The notes beneath the pieces were generated by a model. The model worked only from the letters and a program-made list of their open reading frames with translations, made no database searches and had not been told where the DNA came from. Below are positions 10,737 to 22,140 of a stretch of 64,000 nt of DNA, piece by piece. Numbering within the stretch: position 1 is the first letter of the stretch; every line of letters starts with the position of its first letter. A program made the translations under genes and the position numbers. This DNA is from Forficula auricularia (Eukaryota > Arthropoda > Insecta > Dermaptera > Forficulidae): positions 4,347,190-4,411,189 of the forward strand of contig JALMQS010000816.1 in NCBI GenBank assembly GCA_024734495.1. The letters run 5' to 3'.

Positions 10737-11370
10737 CAAACTCATATAACGTTTATTTCCCAAATGGATGCCTAACGTCGATTAAAATTATTTCCAGCTT
10801 GTGCATATTTATTGGCCAGCTAATTCGCCTGGGCTAATTGACATAAATGCAATTGAATTTATTTCTTTTAATTTACAAACTGCCTGCAAGAAATATTTTT
10901 ATTAATAGATATAGCTTTCTTTAAGAAAATATAACAAAACGGTCCATTTTCTTGAATCCTCAGCCCCTCCCCCCTGAAGCTTCACAAAGATAGAAGGAAG
11001 GCATGTCTTAATTTTTAATCGACTTCAAAAAAAGGATGAGGTTCTGTATTCGATTGAATTTTTTTTTTTTTTTTTTTTTGTGCCTATGTTACCTCATATC
11101 TCCGCCAATTGTGAACCGATTTTGAAAATTTTGTTAGGTTTGTTCAGGACTAACTTCTTTGTTTATGAACCGATTTCGATGATTTTTTTTTAATAGAAAG
11201 GGGGTATCTTAGGGATGGTGCAATATTAATTTGGTCAAGTTCTGATGATAGGATCACTATTAATAACATCACTAAAAAGAGAAAAATAAAATTTTTTAAG
11301 AAAAAAATAAAACCGACTTCAAAAAAATTAAATGCAACAAATAAAATACACTAAAAGGTATAAAATAATT

Positions 11371-11690
11371 TTTTGGAGAGAGACGGACTGGTAGAAACTT
11401 TAATTGAATGTATCTATCTAATCTAATTAAGAAAAGGAGAGAGAAAAAAATTGTTTTTCTATGCCTTTGTTGGAAATGAAGAAAGTTTTTGAAGGGGAGA
11501 AGAAAGAAACATTTTATTTGTTTCATTTATTGACCCTTTGAAACCCTGAAGAAGGAGGGAAAAATCCTCCGAAACGTCGGTTTGAAAGGAAAGGAGGAAG
11601 GATTTCAATAAATTACACCTTATTTTATATGTGTTAATTTTTTCTTTCCTCACTACCTCTGGGCTGCCTTCCATTACATTGAATTAAAGT
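11371..11690. mobile_element. Ribozyme-bearing retro-insert family D, single-arm copy
   Basis: 320 bp inserted in element E and flanked by an 11-bp direct repeat ATAAAATAATT (11360-11370, 11691-11701). One end carries the tail GGAGAGAGACGGACTGGTAG, shared in inverse form with 12.6, 29.15 and 39.96 kb. The hammerhead-like core is at 11535-11589. Unlike most relatives, it has only one arm of the palindrome. Confidence 0.75.
11535..11589 (+). ncRNA. Hammerhead-like ribozyme motif, dimer type
   Basis: Stem I strand CCTTTGAAACC (11535-11545) pairs with GGTTTGAAAGG (11579-11589) with one mismatch. Core CTGAAGA 11546-11552, one extra A, stem II GGAGG/CCTCC, GAAA 11571-11574. Then CGTC: A15.1-C-G-U is self-complementary, so stem III can only form between two RNA molecules. 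Cleavage would follow the classic GUC triplet at 11578. The extra base before stem II departs from the textbook core. Confidence 0.62.
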
Positions 11691-12153
11691 ATAAAATAAT
11701 TATTATCTTATTTAGTTACAACTAAACGACGAAACATTAACATGAAATTACTTTTTGAAGTTGGTGCCAAACATATAGTACCTTTTATGAATCGCACTCG
11801 ACTTAGTACGTTTGGTGGGTACGCTCGCTTATAGGTATAGTTTGTTTGGCACCGACTTCAAAAAGTAATTTGGTGTTAATATTTCGTCGTTTAGTTGTAA
11901 CTAAATAAGATAATAATTATTTTATACCTTTTAGTGTATTTTATTTGTTGCATTTAATTTTTTTGAAGTCGGTTTTATTTTTTTCTTAAAAATTATTATA
12001 AAAGAAAAAAATGCCTTTTTCAATTTAATTCATGCATTAAACAATTGAAAATAAATATATTTACTAAATGCAATTGGATGTTGATGAAAGCAGTCCACGG
12101 TGGTTGTAAAAAATAATAAGACTATAGAGGTTTTATTATTTTACATTTATTTA

Positions 12154-12200
12154 GTTAAACCGACGTTTCGGAGATTTATTCTCTCCTTCTTCAGGGTAAC
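12154..12200 (-). ncRNA. Hammerhead-like motif, left arm
   Basis: On the minus strand: GTTACC, CTGAAGA, A, stem II GGAGA/TCTCC (perfect), GAAA, CGTC, GGTTTAAC. Stem I GTTACC/GGT..AAC has a two-base bulge. Confidence 0.6.
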
Positions 12201-12449
12201 AAAAAGTCAATGAAAGTAGTTCAAAACATAGTTACTTTCTGTCTCCTTTGACAATGCCAAAAAAACATTATAAAATTTTTTTTCATCTCGAATAGAAAAT
12301 AAAGTAAAAAGCAATTGATGATCCATATGTTAATGAGATATATATAAATTTATTCTATTCGAGATGAAAAAATTTTTTATAATGTTTTTTTGGCATTGTC
12401 AAAGGAGACAGAAAGTAACTATGTTTTGAACTACTTTCATTGACTTTTT

Positions 12450-12496
12450 GTTACCCTGAAGAAGGAGAGAATAAATCTTCGAAACGTCGGTTTAAC
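12450..12496 (+). ncRNA. Hammerhead-like motif, right arm
   Basis: CTGAAGA 12456-12462, A, stem II GGAGA/TCTTC (one G-U), GAAA 12481-12484, CGTC 12485-12488, then stem I GGTTTAAC. Mirror copy of 12154-12200 with one substitution kept as a wobble pair in stem II. Confidence 0.6.
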
Positions 12497-12635
12497 AAAT
12501 AAATGTAAAATAATAAAACCTCTATAGTCTTATTATTTTTTACAACCACCGTGGACTGCTTTCATCAACATCCAATTGCATATTTATACCAGTCCGTCTC
12601 CTAAAGAAAATCTCTATCAATATTTACTAAAGTTT

Positions 12636-12800
12636 GAATTTTTATTTAAATCACACATAATTAATTATAATTATTTATTGAAACAAATAATACAATATAA
12701 ACTACTTTTTTTCAATAAATAATTATAATTAATTATATGTGATTTAAATAAAAATTCAAATTTTAATCAAATTAATCACAAAAATAAAAGCTTCAACAGA
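12636..12800. repeat. Palindrome family I
   Basis: Arms TTTTTATTTAAATCACA and TGTGATTTAAATAAAAATTC surround TATTTATTGAAACAAATAAT. A second copy lies at 33.7-34.76 kb, split by a Helitron-like element. No ribozyme core is visible in this copy. Confidence 0.55.
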
Positions 12801-12899
12801 TTCATTACTAATATTTACTAAATCTAAATATTTATAAATATCCAAATCAAATTTTTATTTACATATGTACAACATTTATTTATTTTAGAAAAATCTTAC

Positions 12900-12974
12900 C
12901 TCGTTAATTGAATTAGGCCTATTCAAAAGAGTTGTAGTAGTTGGTGTTGTCTGAGATGCTGACAAGGATGGACT
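12900..12974 (-). CDS. Host gene small exon, 25 codons
   Basis: Strong acceptor TTTGTTCTTTCTCAG, peptide SPSLSASQTTPTTTTLLNRP then NSINE, donor GAG|GTAAGA. Phase 0 at both ends. The Ser/Thr/Pro composition matches the neighbouring exons. Confidence 0.72.
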
Positions 12975-13740
12975 CTGAGAAAGAACAAATACCGAATTTA
13001 TTATATTTACACTAATTAAATACTGTATTTAAATAATTTTTCCCTTTTACAATTGCACAAGAATAAATATATTTTTTTTAACCAAAAAAGAATAAAATCG
13101 TTAGTTAGAAAAGAGCAATTTTTAAAATTAAATTAGGTTGGAGTTGGTTAATTTAATTTTAACAATGTTTCACTATAAACCAACACCGCGTTCCCTAAAT
13201 TTTATCAATTTTTAAAAGTTGTAAAATCGATAAATTTTCTTTGAGATTTATGCAAAAGAAATTTGTTTAATAACAAATACCTACAAGATAACTTTTGTCC
13301 ATTGAGATGATCTTAAAAGCTATAATTTTTTAATTAGGAATAAATAAATAATAGTCGTTAAGTTAAGCATGCGGCAGACTGCTCTGACTGTTAAAAATCA
13401 ATATTAGCAATTATAAATCAAGAGGAAATTATTAAAAAATCTTCAAAAAGGAACAAAAATGATAATCACATATGTAATATATAAATATAGCTTAAATTAA
13501 ATTCTTAAACAATTTTGCTTAAATTTGTCTTTCTAATTTATTAGTAAATCAATTCCAAGATTTCCAAGGTTGTTTTAGTGCCATTTTCCATAGTGAATTT
13601 AATTATTTATCGCTTATACCTTAGAAGCCTTAAAATTAAAATTATATAACGGTATATATCACTTGCATTCATAATAAGTATTTATTAAAACAGGAATAGC
13701 AGGGAATTGGACAATAAATAAAAAATCAGAGTTTTTAAAT

Positions 13741-13784
13741 GGGCCAGACGTTTCGTCGATTTATTTCGACTTCCTCAGTGGCCC
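13741..13784 (-). ncRNA. Compact hammerhead-like ribozyme, best example
   Basis: Minus strand in 44 nt: stem I GGGCCA/TGGCCC (six perfect pairs), CTGAGGA, A, stem II GTCGA/TCGAC (five perfect pairs, loop AATAAA), GAAA, CGTC. All invariant core positions of a hammerhead (C3 U4 G5 A6 N G8 A9; G12 A13 A14 A15.1; U16.1 H17) are present, apart from one extra A before stem II. Stem III is just the self-complementary ACGU, which predicts a dimer. Confidence 0.68.
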
Positions 13785-13953
13785 ATTTTATCACCTTTTG
13801 TCAAAAGACAATTCCAATATGCGACGAAACATCTTTAATCTTTTTTATTAAAACTACAATACATTTTTGGCGTCAATTATTTAACAATTTTGAACCTTTT
13901 TTCTCCTTAAATTGACGAAACGTCTGGCCCATTTTATAAAACACTGTTTTTTT

Positions 13954-14188
13954 TTTTGTTAAATTGAAGGTTTTTTTTGCCGAGAGTAGCAGAATTTTTA
14001 TATATTGAAGGAGACAATAAAAGAGAGTGTGTCTTCTGCTGGAATCATAAATTTTATTTATTTATAACGAGACTATAGTATAAATTAATTCCTGTGAATC
14101 CATTGTAATAGACTGATGAAGAGGGCAAAGCACTCGAAACTATAGTCTCGTTATAAATAAATAAAATGTATAATTCCAGCAGAAGACA
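13954..14188. mobile_element. Palindromic retro-insert family F, nested in family J
   Basis: Flanked by CACTGTTTTTTT on both sides (13942-13953, 14189-14200). It has the family tail GCCGAGAGTAGCAG at the left and inverted arms around GTGTCTTCTGCTGGAAT and ATTCCAGCAGAAGACAC. Core at 14102-14158. Confidence 0.7.
14102..14158 (+). ncRNA. Hammerhead-like ribozyme motif (family F, core intact)
   Basis: ATTGTAATAGA, CTGATGA 14113-14119, A, stem II GAGGGC/GCACTC (one mismatch), GAAA 14136-14139, self-complementary ACTATAGT 14139-14146, C, TCGTTATAAAT. Stem I pairs GA/TC plus ATTGTAA/TTATAAAT across an internal loop. Confidence 0.6.
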
Positions 14189-14654
14189 CACTGTTTTTTT
14201 GATTTATTGTCCATGCTATTCCAGTTTTAATTATTAAAATTATATTTTTCAATATGATTTCTTTCATTTTAAAAAATTATACTTTAAAAATACCACTTTT
14301 ACTAATTTAAAAATGATCGATTTTCTTTAGAAGTCATTATGAATCGCTCATGTTCTATACATTAAATCAGAAAGATGCAGGTAAAAAATTTATATCTGAT
14401 GAAAATGGATTCGAAAATAGACCAAAATGATGAATATTTTTCCGGACGGATCTAGTTTCAAATTCCAAATTTAAAATTTGGTCTTTTATTTTTCGAAAAC
14501 TTTTCAGTAGATTTTCAGATTTCTTATTGTAAAGAGATACTTATCTAGAGTCTTTAATAATGATCATTCTTTGAGATAAGTGTAAATAGAGAGTATATTA
14601 GCAATAGTAAAAATCCCGATTATCAATTTAGTGATTGTAATAACTACATATCGA

Positions 14655-14898
14655 CGCTGATCTTACAAAACCTCGCAAGTCCGATTTTTGATCAAATACG
14701 TATTATACGTTTATACCGACCAATTTTTCACGGCGCGTCTGTCTATTGAGACCTTGTTATTCTATTCCAATTTAATTTCGCGCTATGGACAAATAATAAA
14801 TATTGCATTATATTTGTTTGTATTAGTGTTTAAAATGTTTTTTCTTGTTTTCTGGCAAACAATGAATTTAGGACTTACGAGGTTTTGTAAGATCAGCG
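14655..14898. mobile_element. Short MITE with 28-bp inverted ends
   Basis: CGCTGATCTTACAAAACCTC (14655 onward, 28 bp in all) is repeated inverted at 14871-14898 with one mismatch. The interior is unremarkable. Target duplication not clear. Confidence 0.55.
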
Positions 14899-15014
14899 AC
14901 GATATATGGTACATAATGGAGATATTGTTGTAAGTATCATTTCATAACCTATACATTTACATGATGTTGTAATTTAAAACAATAAATTCCCAGGTTAGTT
15001 AAGAAATATTCTTT

Positions 15015-15655
15015 CTTTTTGAAGTGATAACTTCTTTTGGCGCGCCTTGCACACTTTTTATTTTACAGCAAGTGGGATTGAGCCGTCACGCATCACGTAT
15101 CACACGCCATGGTTGGGGTCTGTGTCTAGCCACAGATGGCGCTACAGCATTAACTATAAGCTCAAATTAATATCTTATATATGAATTTTGGCGCTCATGT
15201 ACGTTTTTATTTTCCTGGACAGTAAATGAAATTGAGCCGTCACGGTTGGACTGTGGTCTAGTACCAGTATCCGAAGATTGCAGGTTCGTGTCCTGTCACG
15301 GTCGCCATAACAAAAGAGAAAGAGAAAAAGATAAAAAATAATATCACAAAAAAGTACAATCATTCTCGGAAAATATATTAATTATTCTTTTTCAAAAAAT
15401 AATAAAATTATTAAAATTTATATATTAATAAAAAATAAATTTTTTAAGTAAACATTTAATTATTTTTTGGTATAATTTTAAATATAATAATATAATATTT
15501 AAAAATACCTTAACATAAATATATACTATATATTAAACAATCCCTAAAAAATATTTAAAAGTTTACTTAAAAATTAATTTTATATAAAAATATAAATTTT
15601 AATAATTTTAAGAATATTAGAATTATAAATGCCATATAAGTTATCACTTCTGCCT
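15015..15655. repeat. Palindromic region with tRNA-like block
   Basis: GAAGTGATAACTTC near 15022 and TAAGTTATCACTTC near 15641 are inverted. An inner AT-rich palindrome is at 15440-15570. A tRNA-like block at 15232-15306 on the plus strand has B-box GGTTCGTGTCC and a pairing T-arm GCAGG/CCTGT. Short open frames across it are the usual translation of tRNA-like repeats, not a gene. Confidence 0.5.
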
Positions 15656-15983
15656 TGTGGTCTTAAGCACACACCAGAATTTTTTTAATATAGGTTGAAA
15701 ATAGTAAGGACATATTTCGAATATTTATAAATATTCTCACTTCAATAATAAAATTGGTTCTTTTATTAATTTATTTCCAGCAATAGGTTAAACTGCTCTA
15801 AAAAGTAAAAAAAAGCTTGTTCATGCTGTTATGGTATTTTAACAATAAAATTAATAGATTAGTAACCTTAGCTTTATTATTTAAATATTGCATTTTATTA
15901 TCACAAAGTTCTTATCTTATATAAAATCCCATTCACAGTTAAAAAGCATTAATGTTTTAGAATTTTGAATTATTGTAGAGTAC

Positions 15984-16808
15984 CACTGTTTCTGTTGATG
16001 AAGGATAATACGGATTCTTGTTGCCGATCTCAGCTTCACTAACAATTTCACGATGATTTGAATTGGGTATTTTACGAAATATAGTTCCATTAGGGAAGAT
16101 TCCAAAAATGACATAAGGAACAGGCGTACGTAGTGTAGATGGTGTAAACCAATTGGATGGTCTAGGAGGAGGGGTCTCAAAAGAAAGTGTGGGCCTGGGA
16201 TTTGAGGGTGGAGCATCAGTAGTTCGTGCCACTCTCTCAAGATTAGGAGATCCAGTAATAAATTTAGAACTTAGAGACGATTTAGGAGAGGATAACTGTG
16301 TGGTTGTGGATAAATAGTCATTCAATGATTTCGGAGAAGGGGATGAAATTTGTTCAGTGAATTTTGGTGCTGATGCTGTGCTGCTTATGGGGGGTTCAGT
16401 TGAAGATACAGTGGAGTTTTCAATTGGTGTTGTAAACGTAGTAGGATTAAGAGAGGATGGTTTAACCTCTGTACTAGAGAGATTTGGATCTTTCACAGAT
16501 GGATTAGGAACTATTGTGGTTAAATTTTCAAATATTATTGGATCACTATCAGGACTTTCATCTTCTGCACTATTATCACTTCCCGGGATTAAGGTTAGAG
16601 TTCTTTCTTGAAGGAGTTTGGAGCTTGATTGCTGCAATGATGAATTTATGTCATCATTATAAGGCGATGAATCTTCATTTGATGTTAAGCTCTTTAAAAA
16701 ATGTCGAGAAATCTGTCCATGTGCATTGTTTTTGATTTCAACAGAAGTTTCGTCATCTTCAGGTAGTTCCAAAATCGATCGTACGACATCCAATAATTGA
16801 GAGGATTG
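15984..16808 (-). CDS. Host gene large exon, Ser/Pro/Thr-rich, 275 codons
   Basis: Acceptor TTTTTGAATACAG, then QSSQLLDVVRSILELPEDDE; donor GTG|GTACTC after YYPSSTETV; phase 0 at both ends. Most of it is Ser/Thr/Pro/Asn-rich. A more ordered stretch, PVPYVIFGIFPNGTIF, then RKIPN, follows near the end. If the donor is not used, the frame stops at a TAA 21 bases later, so an alternative 3' end is possible. Family not recognised. Confidence 0.8.
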
Positions 16809-17690
16809 CTGTATTCAAAAAGAGAAAAATCCGATCCAGAAATTCAAAAATATTTTAAAATCATGATTTTAATATTTTCCTCATTAATTACACTTTTTAT
16901 TTTAAATATAATTGCATTTTGAAGTAATAAATTTACGTCTTAGGTTTATAAAAAATAAACATTAACCAAACATTCAATCATTTGTAAACATTTCACTTTT
17001 TCACTAAGTAAATAGATAAAATAAAAAATACCAGGTAAAAAAAGTATGAAATAAAAAGAAAATTCGTGTATTTAATTTATTAATATTTAATATACACGTC
17101 TCAGGTGACTGAAAATCTCTCGGTTTTGAATAACTTTTCTTGGTGTCTATATAAAATATATCTGTATAAGTACTGAAAGCCTCGAGTAAAAAAACTATTA
17201 CTATTAATATATAGATATATAAATTAAGTTTTGATTTAATATTTGATTGACCCTTTTTATAATTTTATTTTTGCATCACATATTTTGTTTTTGATCGGAT
17301 TACAGTTAAAAGTTTTTAAAAATTTAATATAAGTTATAGGACAATTTTTTTAAATGAAGGAGGAATGCACTGGATATCTTCGTAAAATTTAAGTCTCCAT
17401 TCGATTTTTGTTGGCTTAAAATTCATTTCAACATTAAATAATTTTAGTAAAAATATAATTTCTTTCTGCTTCCAGCTTCACACTTGCTCTCTCTCAGATG
17501 GTCTGTCTATCCTCCCATCTCTGTTTCACTGTTGGTTGTCTAAGATACAGGATATTATTATTTTTACTTTACCAAATATTGCATGACTAAGTGTGTCTGA
17601 AAATTTTTTTTTCTTTTTAATTTTACAGATCTTTTCGTTTCAAGATATCAGAGTACAAAAAGTGGTTTTTAAAAATCTCTCTGTGTATAT
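16809..17690. other. Intronic sequence, no feature seen
   Basis: AT-rich with short homopolymers and a CT-rich patch near 17460-17530. No exon-like open frame with splice sites, no clear repeat ends. Confidence 0.5.
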
Positions 17691-18981
17691 TAGGGTGGTC
17701 CTTATTTTGGGTTTTATCAATTTTTTACGCGGACAGAAGCTCATATGGTTCAAAATAAATTAAAAAAAATATCCCTCCAAGTCTATCTCAATTTTAACCT
17801 GTGCCGAACAGCGATGCAAATTTCCCATCTAAAATAAATAATCGAATGTTTTCTACATTTGATTCAATTGCGAATCAAATGTAGGGAATTTTTGTCAAAT
17901 ATTGAGTGAAAATAATATCTGAACTTATATATTTCTAACTTGAAATAATGATGTTAAATAAATTTATAATTTTTCTCAATTAATATATCAAAGAATAATT
18001 GATACATCAACGAGAATTATTTTGACCGCGCTTATTTGAAAAAGATATTTATCGCGAGACTACTGCGGATGAAGCTATTGGAGTCTGTTGAGTCTTAAGT
18101 CTGGACCAGGAGAGAAAAAGATGTGATCCATTTAGCTACAATCCAACGTCATTTCGCGTATAGCCCGCATGACATTCGGTTGGATCACCAAATGAATTTG
18201 AAATCTCAAATGTTATATATTCGATCTCCCAGTCCAGAACGCTTGATCTATTAGCATGTATATTAGATGCTTCCCATTAATTAATCGAATGTTAAAATAA
18301 ATAACATGGGGTTTTTGTCATTGAATGATAAATCCTTTATTCCGGCCAAAGTAATCGTACAAAAAATTTGAAACTCTATAGACTCTATCATTATAATAGT
18401 AGCTATCCTTCAGAATTTTTACAGATTTTTAGCTATTATAATTTTGGAGTTACAACTAGATAAAATACTGCTCTATTTTAGTGTTAGTAAGTTATAGACT
18501 CCAAAATTATAATAGCCAAAAATCTGTAAAAATGAGAGCTACTATTTATATAAGGATTATTATTATAAGGATATAGTATAGAGAGTTTCAATTTTTTTGA
18601 ACTATTACTTTGGCCAGAATAAAAAATTGATATTTCAATGCCAAAAACCCCATGTTATTTTTAGATGGGAAACTTAATCGCTGTGTACCACTAGGTTAAA
18701 ATCTATATAGAGACTTGAAACTTGGGGGATAATTTTTTATTATTTATTTCGATCCATATGAGCCTCTGTCAGAGTAAAAATTAGAAAAAATAATTTTTAA
18801 GAAAAAAATAAAACCGACTTCAAAAAATTAAATGCAACAAACAAAATACACTAAAAGGTATAAAATAATTATTATCTTTTTTACTTATGGAAAGTGGTGT
18901 AGGTTTTAGGTGAAACATGATGTTAGTTAATAGAGTAAAGGGTGTGTAGTTTCACAGTGAATGAAATAAAACTCAAAGAGG

Positions 18982-19036
18982 CTTATACAAACTCAATATA
19001 TTTCGGATTACTAGTCCATCATCAGGAGTTTACAAG
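18982..19036 (-). ncRNA. Hammerhead-like motif, family G left arm
   Basis: Minus strand: CTTGTAAACTC, CTGATGA, T, stem II GGA..TCC, GAAA, ATATAT self-complementary stretch (overlapping the last A of GAAA), T, GAGTTTGTATAAG. Stem I ACTC/GAGT extends to nine pairs with G-U pairs. Confidence 0.58.
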
Positions 19037-19775
19037 TCAATACTAATAATAATTGAACGAGTGGTCGCCATTCTTGACATTCAAATCATGGTTACCAATA
19101 TAACAAAATATAACATTCAAATCTTACACAAGAAAAACACCAATGAAAATTTAAAACTTAAAAATTTTAAAAATTGTTTTACAAAGATTTTTCTTTTTTA
19201 ATTATAAAATATATAAATGTAAATATAAGAAATCTAAGTAAATATGAATATTAATATAAATAAAAATTACAAGTATAAATATAAAGTCTTTTTAGAATTA
19301 AATTAGAAAGTAAAATTACAAAATGACATTTTGATATATGAGATAACCACAAAAATTGTTGTATATTGTAATTTATCTCATCTAATTTATCCCTATTATA
19401 TTTTATCTTAATTCTTCATCTCTATATGTTATTTAGGCTTATTTGTAAACTGATATTTATAATTAATTTTGTGTCTATGACTTAAATTTGTAATTTTACT
19501 TTCTAATTTAATTCTAAAAAGACTTTATATTTATACTTGTAATTTTTATTTATATTAATATTCATATTTACTTAGATTTCTTATATTTACATTTATATAT
19601 TTTATAATTAAAAAAGAAAAATCTTTGTAAAACAATTTTTTAAATTTTTTAAATTTTAAATTTTCATTGGTGTTTTTCTTGTGTAAGATTTGAATGTTAT
19701 ATTTTGTTATATTGGTAACCATGATTTGAATGTCAAGAATGGCGACCACTCGTTCAATTATTATTAGTATTGACT

Positions 19776-19824
19776 TGTAAACTCCTGATGATGGACTAAT
19801 AATCCGAAATATATTGAGTTTGTA
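19776..19824 (+). ncRNA. Hammerhead-like motif, family G right arm
   Basis: Stem I TTGTAAACTC/GAGTTTGTA (nine pairs including two G-U), CTGATGA 19785-19791, T, stem II GGA/TCC with a seven-base loop, GAAA 19806-19809, stem III ATATAT (self-complementary), cleavage expected after AUU at 19815. Confidence 0.6.
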
Positions 19825-21044
19825 TAAACCTCTTTGAGTTTTATTTCATTCATTGTGAAACTACACACCCTTTACTCTATTAACTAATTATTATCTTATT
19901 TAGTTACAACTAAACTACGAAATATTAACATGAAATCACTTTTTGAAGTCGGTACCAAACATATACCTTTTATGAATCGCACTCGACGAATCTTACTTAG
20001 TACGTTTGGAGGGTATACTCGCTTATAGGTATAGTTTGTTTGGTACCGACATCAAAAAGTAATTTCATGTTAATATTTCGTCGTTTAGTTGGAACTAAAT
20101 AAGATAATAATTATTTTATACCTTTTAGTGATTTTATTTGTTGCATTTAATTTTTTGAAGTCGGTTTTATTTTTTTTTAAATTATTTTTATTTTTCTATT
20201 TTTAGTGATGTTATTAATAGTGATCATATCATCAGAACTTGACCAAATTAATATGACACCATCCCTAAGATACCCCCTTTCGAATAAAAAAAGAATCATC
20301 GAAATCGGTTAATAAACAAAGAAGTTAGGCCTGAACAAACCTAACAAAAAATACCTATGAAATTTTTTTTTCAAAATCGGTCCACAATTGGCGGAGATAT
20401 GAGGTAACAAAGGCACAAAAAAAAAAATTCAGTTGAATAGAGAACCTCCTCCTTTTTTAAAGTCGGTTAAAAATACCCAAAATAAGGACCACTCTAATGT
20501 ATGTGTGTCCATGGTTAAATATTGTGTGCGCTCTACTTCAAAACCCAATAAAAATATCAAAACGAAACTTCATATTTAGTACGTATATATTGAAATTAAG
20601 AGTTTTATATTAGGTGAAATCAAAGCAATACCCCGTGTTTCACAAAGTTTTTCTTTCTCCGATTCTTTCAAGAACTTCTTCATTTGTAATTCGATCTATC
20701 CATTTAATATTCAGAATTCTTCTGTATTTATTCTTATTTAAGTAAAATAAAAAAATGATTTAAAAAAAAAGGCTTTTTTTGGATTTGTCCCACTTTGATA
20801 TTTTTAAAATCTGTCCACCTTAAAACAGGCGCGGATCCAGACCTCTGATTGGGGGGGGGGGGCAGCCACTGAGTTTTACCCCCCCCCCGCTTAATGAAAA
20901 ATGGATCCTATCTCAAACTAAATAAAAAGAGCATTATATTTTTAAATTCATTTCCTTTGTCAACATTTTTAATAGAGATGGGAAAAATCGTTCTTTTTAG
21001 GGAATAGTTCGTTCATTATATGGAACTAGTTCAATTGAACTATA

Positions 21045-22140
21045 CAGGGTGCATAGGAAAGTCGCTTCAACCTGAAAACACTTGCGAACGGAGAGTGCTA
21101 CAGCCACGCAAGTGAGGCAACGGTATAGTAAAGCGACTATGCCCGACCTAATGCAAACGACACCAGCGCCCCCAGCGGCGAAATGTGGAAGTTAGCCATT
21201 GCAAATCGAAAAAGAAAAGAGATAGAGCAAAATTTCCAATTAGAAAGTTTTAGAGCATCAATTAATTAGTACGAAACGATATTTGGTTTACACAGATAAG
21301 ATAAATTATCGTCTGCCATCAATAATTTTATGCTAAGAGATTATGTTTGTATCAAGCGAGCGCCAACACCTTTTAAACTAAAATTTTAAATGCATTGGAA
21401 ATTAAAGTTTTCAGACATTACAGTACAGTACAAAGTCACAAACTGCATTTGCACACTGCTACATTTCCGAAATGTAAATATGTAGAGTAGAACAGTCGCG
21501 CATAGATTACGGACATTTTTGGATAGAGGCAGTAATTTATCCTTTCCGTGTAAACCAAATATCGTTTCGTACCAATTAATTGATGCTCTAAAACAGGGGT
21601 CTTCAACGTTTTACAAATCAAGGGCCAAAATTTTTTTTCTGCACAGCGGGCCGGACCCAGGCGCGGATCCAGACCTCTGATTTGGGGGGGGGGGTCGCCG
21701 GTATATAAGATCTACTTTTGATCTCGGAAGTGTGTCGCGATCGAATTGTCCAAGCGGGGGGGGGGGGTCACAAACGCCGCCCCCCCCACATAGAACTTTA
21801 TTTTCTTCAATTTTAAAATTTAATGTTATAAAAAAAAATTCTAAAAATTATTTTTTTGTAGTCGTTATTGAGAGTGCTGTTGGCGGGCCGCAGAAAACAT
21901 ATCGGCGGGCCGCGGGTTGAAGACCCTTGCTCTAAAACTTTCTAATTGGAAATTTTGCTCTATCTCCTTTCGTTTTCGATTTGCAATGGCCAACTTCCAC
22001 ATTTCGCCACTAGGGGCGCTGGTGTCGCCTGCATTAGGTCGGGCATAGTCGCTTTACTATACCGTCACCTCACTTGCGTGGCTGTAGCACTCTCCGTTCG
22101 CAAGCATTTTCAGGCTAAAGGGACCCTCCTATGCACCCTG
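21045..22140. mobile_element. Palindromic TA-flanked element inside the hAT
   Basis: Ends CAGGGTGCATAGGAAAGTCG (left) and CCTCCTATGCACCCTG (right), TATA on both sides. Long arms are inverted, for example AGGTCGGGCATAGTCGC near 22036 and GCGACTATGCCCGACCT near 21133. Non-coding. Confidence 0.75.
21594..21929. mobile_element. Inner hAT element in the right arm of the palindrome
   Basis: Ends CAGGGGTCTTCAACG and GGTTGAAGACCCTTG, perfect 8-bp duplication CTCTAAAA (21586-21593, 21930-21937). A truncated copy of the outer hAT left end (CAGGCGCGGATCCAG near 21658) is buried inside it. Confidence 0.85.

Larger units (their letters stand above)
11011..11990. mobile_element. Palindromic element family E, interrupted
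   Basis: The family carries TCGACTTCAAAAAAAGGATG (11020 onward), TACCTCATATCTCCGCCAAT, and arms AAACCGACTTCAAAAAAATT (near 11311) and its inverse near 11960. The central palindrome is TTTGAAGTTGGTGCCAAACA at 11754. Other copies lie at 18.8-20.5 and 55.8-56.4 kb. It is split by the family D element at 11371-11690. Confidence 0.65.
12069..12619. mobile_element. Palindromic ribozyme-bearing element family D2
   Basis: Near-perfect palindrome (arms start TGCAATTGGATGTTGATG, centre near 12330) with a one-sided tail containing ACCAGTCCGTCTC at the right. Flanked by a 12-bp direct repeat ATATTTACTAAA (12057-12068, 12620-12631). Each arm holds a hammerhead-like core, so transcripts from either strand would carry one sense copy. 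Confidence 0.75.
13683..14240. mobile_element. Palindromic ribozyme-bearing element family J, split by family F
   Basis: Outer arms GGACAATAAATAAAAAATCA (13709 onward) and TGATTTATTGTCC (near 14199) pair, as do AATGGGCCAGACGTTTCGTC and GACGAAACGTCTGGCCCATT. The hammerhead-like core is at 13741-13784. The right part is interrupted by a family F copy. Confidence 0.65.
18879..19884. mobile_element. Palindromic ribozyme-bearing retro-insert family G
   Basis: About 1 kb, almost fully palindromic, centred near 19380, and flanked by a 13-bp direct repeat TAATTATTATCTT (18866-18878, 19885-19897). A one-sided tail TTATGGAAAGTGGTGTAGG is at the left. A hammerhead-like core lies in each arm. Short open frames inside the arms mirror each other and are not genes. 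Confidence 0.75.
18790..20480. mobile_element. Palindromic element family E, interrupted by family G
   Basis: Same sequence as at 11.0-12.0 and 55.8-56.4 kb: AAACCGACTTCAAAAAATTA at the left, the palindromic centre near 19930-20060, and ATGAGGTAACAAAGGCAC with CGGAGATATGAGG near the right end. Confidence 0.65.
17691..20496. mobile_element. Palindromic MITE with nested insertions
   Basis: TAGGGTGGTCCTTATTTTGG and CAAAATAAGGACCACTCTA mark inverted ends. Internal arms around 18300-18660 (AACATGGGGTTTTTG / CAAAAACCCCATGTT) make a long foldback. Element E (about 18790-20480) has inserted into the right arm, and that in turn holds the family G insert. Confidence 0.65.

Noticed and set aside
15175..15363. 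62-residue frame with DRDRTRTCNLRI
   Set aside because: This is the usual spurious translation of a tRNA-like repeat read backwards.
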